A DNA stretch of 64,000 nt. Origin: Cryptomeria japonica (lineage: Eukaryota > Streptophyta > Pinopsida > Cupressales > Cupressaceae). Position 1 is the stretch's first letter, and every line of letters begins with the position of its first letter. Location: NCBI RefSeq assembly GCF_030272615.1, contig NC_081414.1, forward strand, positions 657,092,292 through 657,156,291, given 5' to 3'. The notes beneath the pieces are model-generated. The model was given only the letters and a program-made list of their open reading frames with translations, was not told where the DNA came from and made no database searches. Shown here in pieces: positions 1 through 12,909 of this stretch. Made by a program: the position numbers and the translations under genes.

Positions 1-530
1 AAGAAATGGTCCTCATTGAATGTAGATAATGGATCATCTCCTTGAAATAGACCTACATGACTGATATTAGAGGAAGATGGACAAAGAACCGACATCTGCT
101 CTATTTATGCCCCAAATGATTACTGAGATAGGATAGAACTATGGAAATTATTGTCTACTCTCCCTAATATTCCATATATTTTTGGAGGAGAATTTAGTAT
201 GATTGAAGAATCTCAAGATAAGGTTGGTGGGCTTAACATGGAATGGGAGTGTGGTGAGAAGTTACATTGGGATATAATGAAAAATAAGTTTCACCTCTTT
301 GGCTCCATCCAAGGAAAGAAAAAGGAGATCAATCACATCTAGTACACATGGTGCAATGCCTAGCAAGGATCCAAGAGGATATATTCAAGACTAGATAGAT
401 TCTATGCAAACTCTATTGTTTGCTCTTTCAATCTAGATCCCTCTAGATGTGTGATCAAGGTTATTGTTACTAGATTTTCCCTTTCTGGCTCAATCAGGTA
501 GAGCCATGATGTTGTCAAGAATAAAGGTGT
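1..530 (+). mobile_element. LINE (L1-type) endonuclease-domain fragment, decayed
   Basis: This is a remnant of the apurinic-endonuclease-like domain with which LINEs nick target DNA. One frame can be followed from about 97 to about 420 through several stops. It shows SIYAPND (about 100-120), a GGEFSMIEES block (about 184-213, equivalent to the GDFN motif of the family) and RIYSRLDRFYANSI (376-417), which matches the conserved RLDRF motif near the end of the domain. In-frame TAG codons at 340 and 361 and a later loss of similarity show it is dead. The fragment runs off the left edge, and no reverse transcriptase follows it, so it is truncated or interrupted. Assignment to the plant L1 clade is inferred from the motif order. 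Confidence 0.75.
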
Positions 531-1372
531 ATTTTAAAATCTTTACATGGTATTCACCATTATAAAATACAATTATCTTTAAATATTAAGATTACATAGT
601 TCAAGAAGATCCTTTCATTTTTGAAGGAAAATGAGCATAACATAGAAAGATTTGTGCAATCTTTTCTAAAAAATAATGTAATCTTTATTCATCAAATATA
701 AAAATGTACATGTAGTCTGACACAGGCTGTGAGACTGGCCTTTAACTCTTTGAAAGAAAAGAAGAAGAACAAATATATGAAATAAGTAAAATAAAGGCAT
801 AAGCATGTAAAGAGGGTAACCAGTCATTGCCTGGATGATAGGTTATGCATCTTCAATGGTGGTCTGAAGTTGATTGTTTCTGCACATCCTAAGTCCTTCC
901 AGGTGCCCCATTTCCTACATTAGTCACAACAGCAACGCTAGATCTTGAAGGATCTAAGCAATGACTACTTATACGCCACATGATCACATGCTTATAAATA
1001 TACATGTTGATATCAGTGTGCATCAAAGAAGTAAAGTCATGTATCAACAAATATTTTAAATAAAAGGAATATTTTGCTAACTGGTTTGTTCCATGTGTAG
1101 TAACAGGTCTAATCAGTTCTAGTATCAGCATGTGGGGTAAAATGTGACTCCCACAAGGGTTGAGCCCCACATGAAAATGAAAGGTACAATAACTATATTT
1201 TCCCCAAAGACTATTTAAGTCTAGAGTCCTGCTAAAGGAAATAATCAGATTTGAAAGGAAGCTTTGTATTTGTCATCCAATGATTCTTTTGGCAGAAACT
1301 CAGGACTTAAATGGTCTCAAAGTATTCATTTCTTTAATGAAGTAATGAGTGAGTAGCATACATCAACACTGA
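531..1372. other. Non-coding stretch with a dispersed hairpin repeat
   Basis: No credible gene is seen. The stretch contains a hairpin-forming repeat at about 1115-1185 (listed separately) that recurs near 20.74 kb. Confidence 0.5.
1115..1185. repeat. Dispersed hairpin repeat, copy 1
   Basis: Perfect 9-bp inverted arms, CATGTGGGG (1129-1137) and CCCCACATG (1165-1173), flank a loop containing CTCCCACAAGGGTTGAG. A second copy at 20735-20800 keeps the loop (CTCCCTTAAGGGTTGAG) but has a different stem that still pairs. Sequence similarity outside the hairpin is weak. Confidence 0.6.
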
Positions 1373-1660
1373 CACTAGTACATTCGGGTCAAAATTTCGA
1401 CGGCAAATCATCGTAATTCCGACACAATTTCATCACACTAACAACAAAAAAAGTCATCAAAAACTTTGTGTCAGAAGTTCCTACTATCCTTGTGGTCGTC
1501 ACAATTCTAACATCACCTTGAACCTTTCCGATGGCCGCCATGGATGCTCATACCCTAAAAGAATACCATCACGATCTTGGCCTATCATTGGAATTCCGAC
1601 AGAGGAGTGCCGTTGGAATTTTATCCTTTGGAGTCAAAATTTTGACGGTCGGCCAATTTT
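1373..1660 (+). mobile_element. CACTA-type transposon terminus with subterminal repeats
   Basis: The sequence starts CACTAGTACATTCGGGTC, the form expected of an En/Spm-family terminal inverted repeat. It is followed by repeated short motifs in both orientations: TTTCGACGGC, TTCCGACA, TTCCGATGGC, TTCCGACAGAGG and TTTTGACGGTCGG. Such clustered CGACGG/CCGAC motifs are the usual transposase-binding subterminal array of CACTA elements. The opposite end (a matching ...TAGTG with a 3-bp target duplication) was not found by eye, so whether this end belongs to the transposase genes at 8-16 kb or to a separate relic is open. Confidence 0.6.
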
Positions 1661-1890
1661 TTGGAAATTTTTTTTTTTAGAAAAAGATTGACATTGGTAT
1701 CTCTCTTCTATCTCTCTTCTCTATCCCTCTCTACTATCTCTCTTCTCTCTCCCCTCTCTAGGTCTCTTTCTCCATCCCTCTCTTCTTCTCTCCCTCTCTA
1801 CTTCTCTTTCTCTACCCTCTCCAGGTCATTATCTCTTCCTCCCACCCTCTCTCTCTCTCTCACCTCTATAGGTCTCACCTTCCATTCCTC
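1661..1890. repeat. CT-rich (TCTC)n low-complexity tract
   Basis: A polypyrimidine tract of TCTCTCT, CCCTCTC and CTTCTCT runs with few interruptions. The Ser/Leu-rich frame through it is a product of composition and not a gene. The tract directly follows the CACTA-like terminus. Confidence 0.85.
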
Positions 1891-2797
1891 AATCATTACC
1901 CATGTTGTCAAGTTGCAAGATATTTCCCAAAGTACTTGGTTGCTAGGGTTGATTTTCTTAAGTGTTGGAGTCGGAGTTAGATGAGACCTACATGATTAAG
2001 CTGTATTAAGTGATCAAGTCACCAAGATCTCAATTGTAAACATAGCTAGGTTCTAGGGTTTTAGGGTATAGCATAGGTCAAGATTGAGGTATGGTGGTCA
2101 AGAATTACCTTCCAATGACAAAAGACATCCAAATGATGAAGAATGAAGGCGATGAACTCATAGAAGTTTGGAGGAGATAATTTGACTAAGTTAAAATTTT
2201 GTTTAAGTCATGGTCATGATACTAGCTTTCTCATCAAGAGCAATTTGTACGAATGAACCCTAGAAATGTGCCCATGCTAGAGAAGCAAGAATTCCAATAA
2301 AACCTAAGGCAATGCTAGTAAGGGGTCAAAATTAAAGAATTAGGGTACAAAAAACAAAATTTGGCTAAGTCAAGATGTTGCTCAAGGATGACCTAAATCA
2401 TGGAGTGTAAATTAATCATGAAACATGAGAATGGATAGGTCTTGACACAAGCAACATAATTCCCCCTTGTGATTCTAGCAGATATCACATCACAATCATT
2501 GAGTCTATCTGCAATATAAAGTCAAGACCTGACTATTGGAATCTTGGAGTCATCCCATTTGATCACATAGTTTAGCACTTGGGAGGATTTTGTTAAAGAG
2601 AGTATAGAATACTTGGTATTTTATTTTGTGTTGCATAGTGCATCAAAAACACATCAACAGAAACCATTGAAAGGTTTGGTTAAAGCCTTTTAATCACAAT
2701 CTCTATGAGAAGCTATCAAGAGTGCCCAGAATTTGGAAACTTTAGTATCCAAGAACATAATTCATAAGGCACCACTTTTAGAGCAACCAAAGAAGCC
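1891..2797. other. No recognisable gene
   Basis: AT-rich sequence with no frame that resembles a known protein, and no clear repeat structure. Confidence 0.4.
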
Positions 2798-5700
2798 TAT
2801 CAATGTAATATTTTATTTACCTTGGATATGTTTTATCCTAAGTGTGATATTCCACTATTAAAAAGCTTAATTAGGTAATATTTTTACTTAGGTAGAATAA
2901 GACAATGAGTTGCACATTCTCCTTCTTTGATTGAGATTCTACTTTTTCCTTGTCACAAATTTGGAAACTTGGATAAGCAATTTCTTTTTTTGGTTTTCTA
3001 CCTCTTCATGATCCTCATGGATTTGGAATCTTGGAAGCTATATATTGTAGGTTTTCCTTGATTAACATATCAAATGAAACTATTGTGAGCTTTCATATCT
3101 TAAAATACCAAGGGCTTAAGTTTGGGGACGATAGGGGGATGACGAAGGGGGCGGGGTGGGATGCAAATATATATACAACTTAAAAAATTAATTATAAAAG
3201 GATGTGTATAGAATAAGTATAGCAATTGTAAATAAAAATTTGCCACACTATGTAAATTTTACAATAAACATTAAAAATATGTCAATGATTGCATTGAAAT
3301 TTGAACATTAACAATGGTGGTAGAGTTTTGGAACTTTGGGAACAAACTAAGAATAAGTATAAGAATTGTAGATGAAACTTTGGCATACTAAGTGTTTAAA
3401 CTAGTCAACATAAAAAAAATGGAAATGATTGCATTAACAATAAGAATGGTGGGTAGAGGTTTGGGATCAATGGGTAGTGCCCCTTGTGGGGGGTTTGGGG
3501 AAGAGCCCCCATCAAGGTTAGGGGGAATTGCCAAACCTTTAATACTGATGACATTTTCACAATAATTTCACCATTTTTGTTTAGAATTGTAGTTTCTAAT
3601 TGGGGGCCATGGGAGACTCATAGGCATCCTCAAGATGGTCAAGAGACTCCTTGGAGTCCCTAGGACGTCCCTAAGTGGTGTGGCAAGGGGATGTTTCCCC
3701 TAAGTATTGCATCTTGAAAAAATAGGGATTTTGGAGGGGGGGAAGGGGTCCCCATGTTTCAATGGTTTCAAAAGATTCTAAGTTTTTTTTTATCTTGTCA
3801 TAACAAAATATACTTCTCTTACATCCTTGGATGATTTGAAAATTGAAAACAATTTGACAAGAAAAAACTAACTTCTAAAGTTTAGACTTAGTTTTCTTTT
3901 TTTATCAAAGTCACTACAACATTTCAATGATCAAAGTAGCTTTTTTTTGGTGGTTTCGAAGCATCCAAAAGGCTTGAGAAATTCAATATTATCTTTCATT
4001 CCACCAAAATTGGAGATCAAGAAGCATGCTCACAAACAAGGATTTGTTTGTAACTTAAGGCAATCGACTAGTTTTTGGGGCATTTTCAGGTCTAAAGAAC
4101 CTACCATTGTGTCAAAAATGCCCATAACACCCCATTTTCATCTAAAACTTGTCTCTTTTGGTTGTAGAATCATTTAATGAAAAAAAATCACACAACCAAT
4201 GATATGCCTATACCATACATATTTGAGTTAAAATAAAAATAAAAAATTGACAAGGTTTGGAGACCATTGAACAATTTGGGAGATTGCTAATATATACACT
4301 CAATTTATAAAGTCTCAATTTGATGTACTTAATCTTTCAGAGGCCTATACAAAAGCATTTTGTAATTGCAAACTAAGATAAATTTCCATTTTTGGCAGTT
4401 TTCATCATGGATTATGGTATTAAATTCCGACATTCTATTGTCAAGATAAATTTAGAGAACCATTTGTACTCAAAACAAGGGATAGTGAAAAATTACATAA
4501 TGTAGGATCTCCTACCCTATCTCATTGAATTCATTCCTACACCAAGTGACTATGAACAAAAGCGTAGGTATTTAACAACAATGACATGGACTAGTGATCC
4601 TCCTCTTGATACTCCATCTACAGATGAGAACATCTCTTATACACATTGCTACTTCAGAATTAAAAGTTGCTTCTTCTAGAACTTTCCATGATTCTTTGCA
4701 ATAGGATTATATGTCTTCTAGATTCACCCCACTAGGACACATTCCTATCAAGCATCTTTACTTTTTTGAAAAGTAGACCACATTTCAGATCTAGATGACA
4801 CCATAATGACTTTGATTTCCTCTTGCAAGATATTCCTTCATCATGTATTGCTTCATCAAAATTCAAATTTTCTTCTTCAAGGGCTCTCAATGATTCTCTA
4901 TATAGGATTCTTCATGTCTATGAGATCCACTTCATTGGGAGGCCTACTTAAACATTTCACATCTGTTTGTGGACTCTCACCTTTCAAATATTGATGAAAC
5001 AATTGAGAATATTTGTCTTCTCATTGATGACAATGCCCATCGAGTTACATCGTCTCCCATTGTAAATTCACTTGTTCTATCCCCACCATATCATGCAACA
5101 TGACACATTCTATTTCACATTAATTAAGGTCTCACACTTCAATGATTGTAGTCCTTGAATCTTCTATGGAACAATCACAGCTTAACATCAACATCAAGAC
5201 ACATGAGTCGCTTCAAAAACCATACATCTGAATTCCTTTCTACATTCCACTTGAATGGGAATTAAACAATTTGACAACTCAAGATTTCCATATTGTGAAA
5301 GGAAGGTGCATCATTTGTTGGAAATGAACCTACTACAACATTCACCATTCAACATTTTCCATTGCTTTTCTCTCTTCTTTGTGGAGGCACCAACTTTAGG
5401 GGATGGGGTGGGTCTATATTATCCTTCACATATGTCACTTGGGATGGAGTTTTTTCCTATGGATTTTCTAGTCTCTACTTTGAGAGGGTACACTCTCTTT
5501 ATAATTTGGGGTTATTTCATATTTTACATGGATACCTAACCTTGTGACCCATTTCTTCTTACCTCAATTGCACTTAAGGGGGTGTGCCAATGTACCATTT
5601 TACTCACCAAGTGGATATGTTTTATCGTAAGTATGATATTGCATTTGTTTGTTTAGTTTACTTAAGTAATTTCTTTTAACTTGAGATAATGAATTGCACA

Positions 5701-5880
5701 TTCTCCTTCTTTCACAGGATTATGTTTTTTTCCTTATCCTCAAAAATTTGGAAACTTGGATAAACAATTCCTTGTCTTTTGGTTTTCTATCTCATCCTCA
5801 TCTTCATCCTCATGGATTAAAAATCTTGGATATCGAGTGAAGATATTGTGAACTTTTTCATTTTCTCTCTTATGAAATCA
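2798..5880 (+). mobile_element. Old LTR-type element: diverged direct-repeat pair with decayed interior
   Basis: About 280 bp near 2798-3095 recurs near 5583-5870 in the same orientation. Shared blocks include GGATATGTTTTATC, GCACATTCTCCTTCTTT, AATTTGGAAACTTGGATAA and TTTTGGTTTTCTA. The second copy is preceded by a purine tract (AAGGGGG at about 5577-5583) like a polypurine tract, so a plus-strand element is suggested. The interior (3100-5570) has no recognisable gag or pol frame. It does hold a G-rich stretch (3120-3160 and 3475-3530), an imperfect duplication of about 130 bp (3196-3335 and 3349-3470), and two related segments near 4670-4730 and 4860-4935. No clean target duplication was found. 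Confidence 0.45.
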
Positions 5881-7330
5881 ACTATGTTATGCTATTTTGA
5901 TTTTATTATCATTTATATTTAACAATTTTAAAAATGTTATCACTTACATTAATTTATAGGTTAATATTTATTTTGTAGATTCTAATAGAATTGAATACCA
6001 TACCCAAACAATATCTAGTATGAACTAGTTAGTTACAGGCTAGGTTCCAAGCATACTTGGTAACACAATTTTTGAGCTTGTGTTTGTTTATGATTTCACG
6101 ATTGATGCATCTAGTTTTGCTATGCATCTACTTTCAATACAATGAGAGGGTGATTTTGTCTAAGCCAAGAGACCCTGCTATCTAATATCACCCAAGAAAG
6201 ATATTGATATTTTACCTTGGAAATATAAGCCTTTTGTAAGTATAATTCAATGAATTGTGATAATAACTTAAAACAAAGTGAATTAAAATTTGATTGAGTT
6301 CCCCATTGTATTTTAACAAATCACCTAGGAAGATGTTCGTTCCTAACAATTTCCAATTCTCTTTCCAAAAGGATGAAAAAGAAGAGAAAGGAACTAATTA
6401 ATGTTGGGACAGACTTTAGAAGACCTATGTTTTGTGTCTGAAAGCTACTAGCCTAGAGAGCATGGAAACAATCTAAAGTAATGGGAGAGAGTTTCAATTC
6501 TATCTCCAAAAATTATGTCCAGTACTCTTGTATTGAATTTTTAAATCCTTCTAAGTTTAAATGTTCGTGGGGAAACTCTAAAATTTTAATAAAATACATA
6601 AATGAAAACCAATTTTGTTTTCATTAGAATACTTTTGAAAATCACATCACCTCAGTAATTGAACTGTAACAATAAGATTGCATACAAAGTGCAGGTTTGC
6701 TATGAAACATGTTAAAAGGGTTAAACTGTTTCAATTAATACAAACACTAGAACTATTAAACAACAATAGCTTGTTGGTAATCAAGATTTTGGACTATACC
6801 CACATTTTACACCTTTTCATATAGTTACAAAGAACATAGAAAACATGTACGTGGAACTACAGATTCCAACATATGTAAAAATACAACAATCTAAATAAGA
6901 ATGCGAAGCATGTGGAGAATGGTTAGGACATGCATAAATAAAAGGAAAACAAAAATCTCTCAATGTGTATCACAAACAAATCAAGGAAAAAATCTTTTAG
7001 GCAGGGGACCGATATGATCATAAAAATTTCAAAACTTCCAAAGTATAGAGCATTTGAGATTTTATAGAGAATGCGCTAATTCAGCTTTATTCATGATGAG
7101 GCATATTCACAACTTTTGTAGTCGCACCATGGTGTTGTTCATTTTGGCTCTATTGGACCCTGCAATTAAGATTCAATATATGTACATTATTCAATAAGAT
7201 TAACTGTGCAACATAATGAAATATTGAAAAGTGTGTTATCTTATTGAGATTCGCTTTGTTTCGAGAATAGTTTAATATTCTCTACTTAACAGGGCCAACC
7301 ATGTGAAGGTGGAAGCTCATTTGGCCCCTC
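5881..7330. other. No recognisable gene
   Basis: AT-rich sequence without a supportable coding region, RNA gene or clear element end. Confidence 0.4.
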
Positions 7331-7331
7331 G

Positions 7332-7344
7332 CCCCCCCCCCCCC
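7332..7344. repeat. Homopolymer C tract
   Basis: Thirteen consecutive C residues lie just left of the ATTC-rich repeat tract, near the probable 3' side of the CACTA element. Confidence 0.9.
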
Positions 7345-7378
7345 ACCTAACATCACTCTAAATTCCCCATTAACATCT

Positions 7379-7575
7379 AACATTCATTCATTCTTTCATT
7401 CATTCTTTCATCCATTATTTAAATATAGCATTCATTCATTATCACATAACATTCATTAACACATAAAATTCATTAACTTTCATTAACATGCAACATTCAT
7501 CAATAATCATCAACACATCTCATTCATGAACATTCATTAGCACATAATTACATTCATTAACACATAAAAATCAGT
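7379..7575. repeat. Imperfect ATTCATT / CATTAACACATAA repeat tract
   Basis: Many copies of CATTCATT and of ATTCATTAACA-like words occur over about 200 bp. The tract begins as a (CATT)n microsatellite and becomes a looser array with CATTAACACATAA words. It lies downstream of the last CACTA gene (minus strand) and could be its 3' subterminal region, but it does not resemble the motif array at 1373. Confidence 0.65.
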
Positions 7576-7983
7576 CATTATCAAATAAGGTAGATTACAA
7601 TCATTTCTTTCTTTGTTTTTTTTTGAAGCTATGTAAAGTCTAAGTGGAGCATCGTCTTCTTCATCATTTTCCCCATCTTTGAATGTTCTGCCCTCTTCTC
7701 ATGCTCTTGATGTGTGCCTAGTCCTATACAAAGGACAAGGATGCTGAACCAAAGGGGGGTCCTCTGCAATAACAAAGAATTGGGTTAAATTCAAAACAAT
7801 TTTTTATTATTGTTACAAGTATTTCATTAATTTAAAGAACACAACCGTTACACTCTTTACCTGATGGGGCCACATCATCTTCGACATCATTTTGTCTAGC
7901 CTAAACCTCAACATGTTGAACACCCTCTAGATCCTCTAGAGTTGAAATACGAAACGTTACATTAATCAATACACCAATTGCAA

Positions 7984-10560
7984 TTAAATTTGTTTAAAGG
8001 AATAACAGTGGTCCTCTTTACCTGATTGGGGAACATCATGTTCCTGATGTTGTCTACCCGGATCATGCTCCACTTGGTCACCACTGACTACATGCTCTAA
8101 AATATTAACAATAAAGGTTACATTAATTACTACACTAATTTTCAATTTAAGATGTTTAATTGTATTAATAATTACATAAAAAAAATTTAATAGCAAATGA
8201 ATACCTCCACTACTAGGATGCACATCCAGACCTTCATGTACAGGTTCTGTTCCACGATTATCATGTTGCATTCCAATGTCACATGCAATGTTATCATTGC
8301 TTTCTTATTTAAAAGAAAATATACTCACTTTATCTTGAAACTTAACATCAAATTGATTACTGGTTAAGTATTCAATTTGAAATAATTTTCATTTAGCTTA
8401 TTTACCATTGTGACAGATGCTTCAGAATCTCGTGTTTGCCCACTCAATTCTTGTAGCCGTTCAGCCATGGCTATATAGCCTTGCTGGTAGCCAATTCTCT
8501 TGTCATCTTCTGTGGGTGCTCGATTGAATTCAGAGCCCTGCATCTTTGCTTAGTATTGTGAATTTTGCTTGTATTGTTTGATAAAAAAAAAATTGTTTAC
8601 AATTTATAAATATTTTGATGTGATACTTAATTTACTGATTCTTACAATTCGTGCGGCAAGTTTCATATAACCACCAGAGCCGAGTTTGTGTTGCCCATGC
8701 TTTTCTTGTCTTGCCTTGGTTGCCTTTGATGTGTCACTCAATCTATGAAAAGTTTGAAATATGTTAGATTATAAAAATATAATGAATAATTAGTACATGT
8801 TCACATTCTTAATAGTATCACATACCTTCTTCTGGCGTCTAGTGGTGTATTTCCTTTTTTCCTTTCAATTCTCTTCTTTGCATCCAAAATTAGGTCCTTC
8901 CACTCCCTCTCTGGAATCATGGGGGGATGCTCATACTTTATGTTATTCTCTAAATGTGTCATGTATTGGTCCCTCACATACTCTAGATATGTGCCAACTT
9001 TTTCCAAGAGCTTAGTCTTGTCGAATGTGTCATTTCCAAACAACCCTACTGTACGGTTTGTGAGTTCATCTTTTAACTTTTTTTCTTGGTCATTCCACCT
9101 TTAAAGCAAAAACAAACCGGTTAGATTTAGAAAGAAACTGAAGCTACCTTTGATATAGTTCAAGAAATGGATAAAAGGAAAACTATTCTAGCAATGATAT
9201 GAAATCAAAATAGTGGATAAGGGTTAGTTCATGTCTGATGTTCCACCTTTTATGTACGGTGGGCCCAAATATCTGCAATGTCATGTCATTAAGATTTTTA
9301 TAAAAAATATCATTTCCTGCCAAAAAAACATGGGATCATTAGTCCAAAATGAGTGATCAGTAAGTAAATTACAATTAGAGTATATATAATAATAATTTTA
9401 AAGTACCTAGTACCTTCTGTATCTTCAAGGGAATCAATTCTTTGTCACTCACCACCAATGTGGCCTGCAACGTTCACGTACTAGCAATACGGGAAGATCC
9501 AGGAAATGATGGTATGTTATCACTAGTAGTCACCTCTGGCACATCCTCATGTGCATCTCCTACCACAGTAAATGAATCCACTATGAAATGGCTCCAAGAA
9601 AGAACACTTCAAGGGTAATAAACACATAATGAAAGAGAAAGAAAAAGAGGGATCTACCACCAGTGGGTGGGTCAACATGAGCTGGTGCAACATATGATGT
9701 CTACATGCTACGTGTTGCCAATATTGCAGTCAGCAATACAGTTGGGGTCGACCTCGGACCCTTGTTAGCACCTAAAGAGTAATACATTAAATATATAAGA
9801 CATTAAAAAAGCAAGTTCACAAGTCCAAAGGAGTGGTTTTAACATATAGAACATGGTCATCACCTGAACTACCCACAATACCCTGATCATCACCACCAAG
9901 ATGATGAGGCCTTATAAATTTCTGTAAAAACAACTCATACATATTCTAGTTAATCACATAAAAGAGAAAAAAATATAAACCATTATTGAACTTTTGTTAT
10001 GATTAAAGCTTTCATTACTACTTACTTGCAAGTTTTCCACTGTCCACAACAATAGTTGCACCCTCTCTATTATCTCATCAGTCTGAGGGCTTATGGTTTC
10101 CAAATCAACAATCTCTTGGCTAATTTTTGTAATATTCTTTTGTACCAATTGTATAGGGTTTGTGCTAAGTGTGATGTCATCAGCACATAACACTGTCGAG
10201 TGCCCCACATCCCTATGGAGGTGTTAAGGTACTGCAGGTTCCTTTCCCTTATCCTGAACATCCGTATGTGACAATAATATAATTAACACTATCAAAATTA
10301 CTTCAAAACACTCAAGAAAAGATCATAATGCAACAATTTGCTTCTATCTAATTTGTACAATTACAATGAGGTTTACCTGCTCCATAGAAGTGTTGGGACC
10401 TACACCCCTATCTGTGCTATGTGGTGGATCCATGTGGCCCTATGACAAAGAAAAAATATAAAAATGTTAGTGAAATGAAACCAATAGACTTAGCAAAAAA
10501 ACTTAATAATACAATGGTTTATTGGATTCATTAATTGGAAGTTGGCTTAAATGGTATATA
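7984..10560 (-). pseudogene. CACTA TNPA-like protein (PTTA/En-Spm, Transposase_24 family), multi-exon or decayed
   Basis: This is the accessory DNA-binding-type protein of plant CACTA elements. The block at 9043-8801 is diagnostic: a frame with VGTYLEYVRDQYMTHLENN, then a YEHPPMIPEREWKDL motif and a basic tail RRRY, as in Transposase_24 proteins. It continues at about 8745-8640 with KATKARQEKHGQHKLGSGGY, the family's 'R.. H..GS..' motif, and at about 8545-8410 with an acidic helical segment (RIGYQQGYIAMAERLQEL). Upstream, 10208-9954 holds a coiled-coil-like helix (NITKISQEIVDLETI). Blocks are separated by AT-rich gaps that look like introns, and I cannot decide whether the gene can still be spliced intact. 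It follows the TNPD-like gene and the SET segment on the same strand, the usual CACTA order. Confidence 0.6.
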
Positions 10561-10579
10561 TATAGTACGTACCACCCCC

Positions 10580-11045
10580 ATGATAGTAATTTTGTTTGTA
10601 TCTATACAATTCAAATTGTAATCGATTAGTAGCTCTTCCCCTACACTTATTGGTTTTATCGCACATACAAACACACAATTTCCTTCATGTGCCTCAAATA
10701 TGCAATTGGGTTGCTTATTAGTTGACCCAGGTCATGTACTATTTATAAACCCTGTAATATTCCCTGTTGCTTTTGGCCTTCCATCAATGTATATAGCCAC
10801 TTGTTTACTTTGATCATTATCTTTTTGTTGTATATAATTGGCTGACAGTGTATACCTACGCATACTTTTTTTATATCGAACAATCTTCATCCAATCATTA
10901 TAATTGTAACAAGGTCCAACAAACTCCATCAATTCAACACCTTTGTTGTAAGAGACCTTATGTTGTCCATGGAAAATAGGCACAAACCATGTAACAACGA
11001 AGGTGCTATGCGATATATCCTATCATTAACACAAAAATCAGTGTT
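10580..11045 (-). pseudogene. SET-domain (histone-lysine methyltransferase-like) segment within the CACTA element
   Basis: SET domains transfer methyl groups from S-adenosylmethionine to lysines. Read on the minus strand, about 11040-10985 gives IYRIAPSLLHGLCLFSMDN, which resembles the N-terminal SET motif (hGLGLF). After a frame change, 10970-10732 gives a VELMEFVG strand, then GNITGFINST, which corresponds to the family's GN..RFINHSC motif with the Asn kept but the His-Ser-Cys lost. After a stop at about 10732 the same frame continues with QPNCIFE and VGEELLIDYNLN, which matches the terminal GEEL..DY motif. One frameshift and one stop make this copy inactive. It lies between the transposase and the TNPA-like gene on the same strand. 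Confidence 0.65.
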
Positions 11046-11072
11046 TATTGGAGGAAGTTCCTTGGGTACACA

Positions 11073-11297
11073 TTATTTTAGTAGATGTTTGTACCTCAAG
11101 GGCGCCTCAATGTCGCCTTTGGTCTCATCATCATAAGAACATGACCCCCCTTGATCAAGAAAAAATTCCATGCATTTATTGAATTTTCTTCTAATCTTTT
11201 GACCTCTAGTTGATCTCCCTATTTGAGATCTACTACATGTCTCACTTTCCTCTTCTATTCCTACATTTCCCTCACTCAAGGAAGACACACCAGACAA
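11073..11297 (-). pseudogene. Short basic/polar ORF upstream of the SET segment
   Basis: A 74-residue frame rich in Ser, Glu, Lys and Arg (SRSQIGRSTRGQKIRRKF) ends just upstream of the SET segment on the same strand. It has no recognised domain. It may be an exon of the same SET protein or of a TNPA-like reading frame; spacing and strand are the only support. Confidence 0.35.
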
Positions 11298-11639
11298 ATA
11301 CCTATTTGGTGATACCTGTGCACCATCAAATGAGAGAGTTAGTTGGTAATGAGAGGGATATTTTGCAAATGAGGGTAATATTGATGAAGTCGGCCATAAA
11401 GTTGATGTTGAGATTAAAATTTGAGTAAGTCCAACTAGGGCCTCAAGTGTTGATAACTGTATTAGATTTGCTGCTAATGTTGAGGTTTGAAAAACTGAGG
11501 AAGTTTGTTTTTCTTGTAATTTTTTTAAAATATATTGTTTCTATAAGGTGTATTGAATTATACCTGTCGATCTATGAGACTGTGCAGGATCCTCATCAAA
11601 GGGGTTCAGGTTCCTGCACCAACAATTGAGCATCATAAG

Positions 11640-11930
11640 CATTACATTTGTAATTTGATAAACAATAAATACTGCAGTATCATAAGCATCATAAGCATCA
11701 CATATGTATCATCATATATGTAATTGAGCATCATAAGAATCACATATGTATCATCATAAACATGTAATCCATCACATATGTATCATAAATCACCATCCAT
11801 CACATAGCTAATAAGTAGTCCACATTCCATAAATAAACACAAAGTTCAAAAAATGTCACATGTATCATTATAAGCATGTAATCCATCACATATGTATTTT
11901 AAATAAACATCTATCACATAGCTAGAGGTG
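11640..11930. repeat. Imperfect tandem repeat, CATCACATATGTATCATCATAA type
   Basis: Recurring words CATCACATATGTATCAT, CATAAGCAT and CATGTAATCCATCACATATGT occur about every 45-60 bp in the intergenic part of the CACTA element, between the transposase and the SET segment. It does not resemble known subterminal arrays and may have grown by replication slippage. Confidence 0.7.
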
Positions 11931-12072
11931 CATAATGAATTAATTAGGTAATGGCATTAGAATTCAAAACATATGAATTATTTATGTAACCATATAAGTC
12001 AAATCAATTTCTATCAAGATATCAATATTAAATAGATAATATAATAATCGCATCTCATACATTTCATTCATG

Positions 12073-12909
<837 letters not shown>

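Noticed and set aside
889-1170. Minus-strand frame of 93 residues
   Set aside because: It overlaps the hairpin repeat, shows no domain or sensible composition, and similarity to the copy at 20.7 kb is in the hairpin, not in a protein frame.
1661-1984. Ser/Leu-rich frame of 107 residues
   Set aside because: Most of it translates the CT-rich microsatellite.
4700-5547. Frames at 4806-4994 and 5255-5539 as genes
   Set aside because: Short, Phe/Ser-rich frames in the interior of an LTR-like pair, with no motif or splice support.
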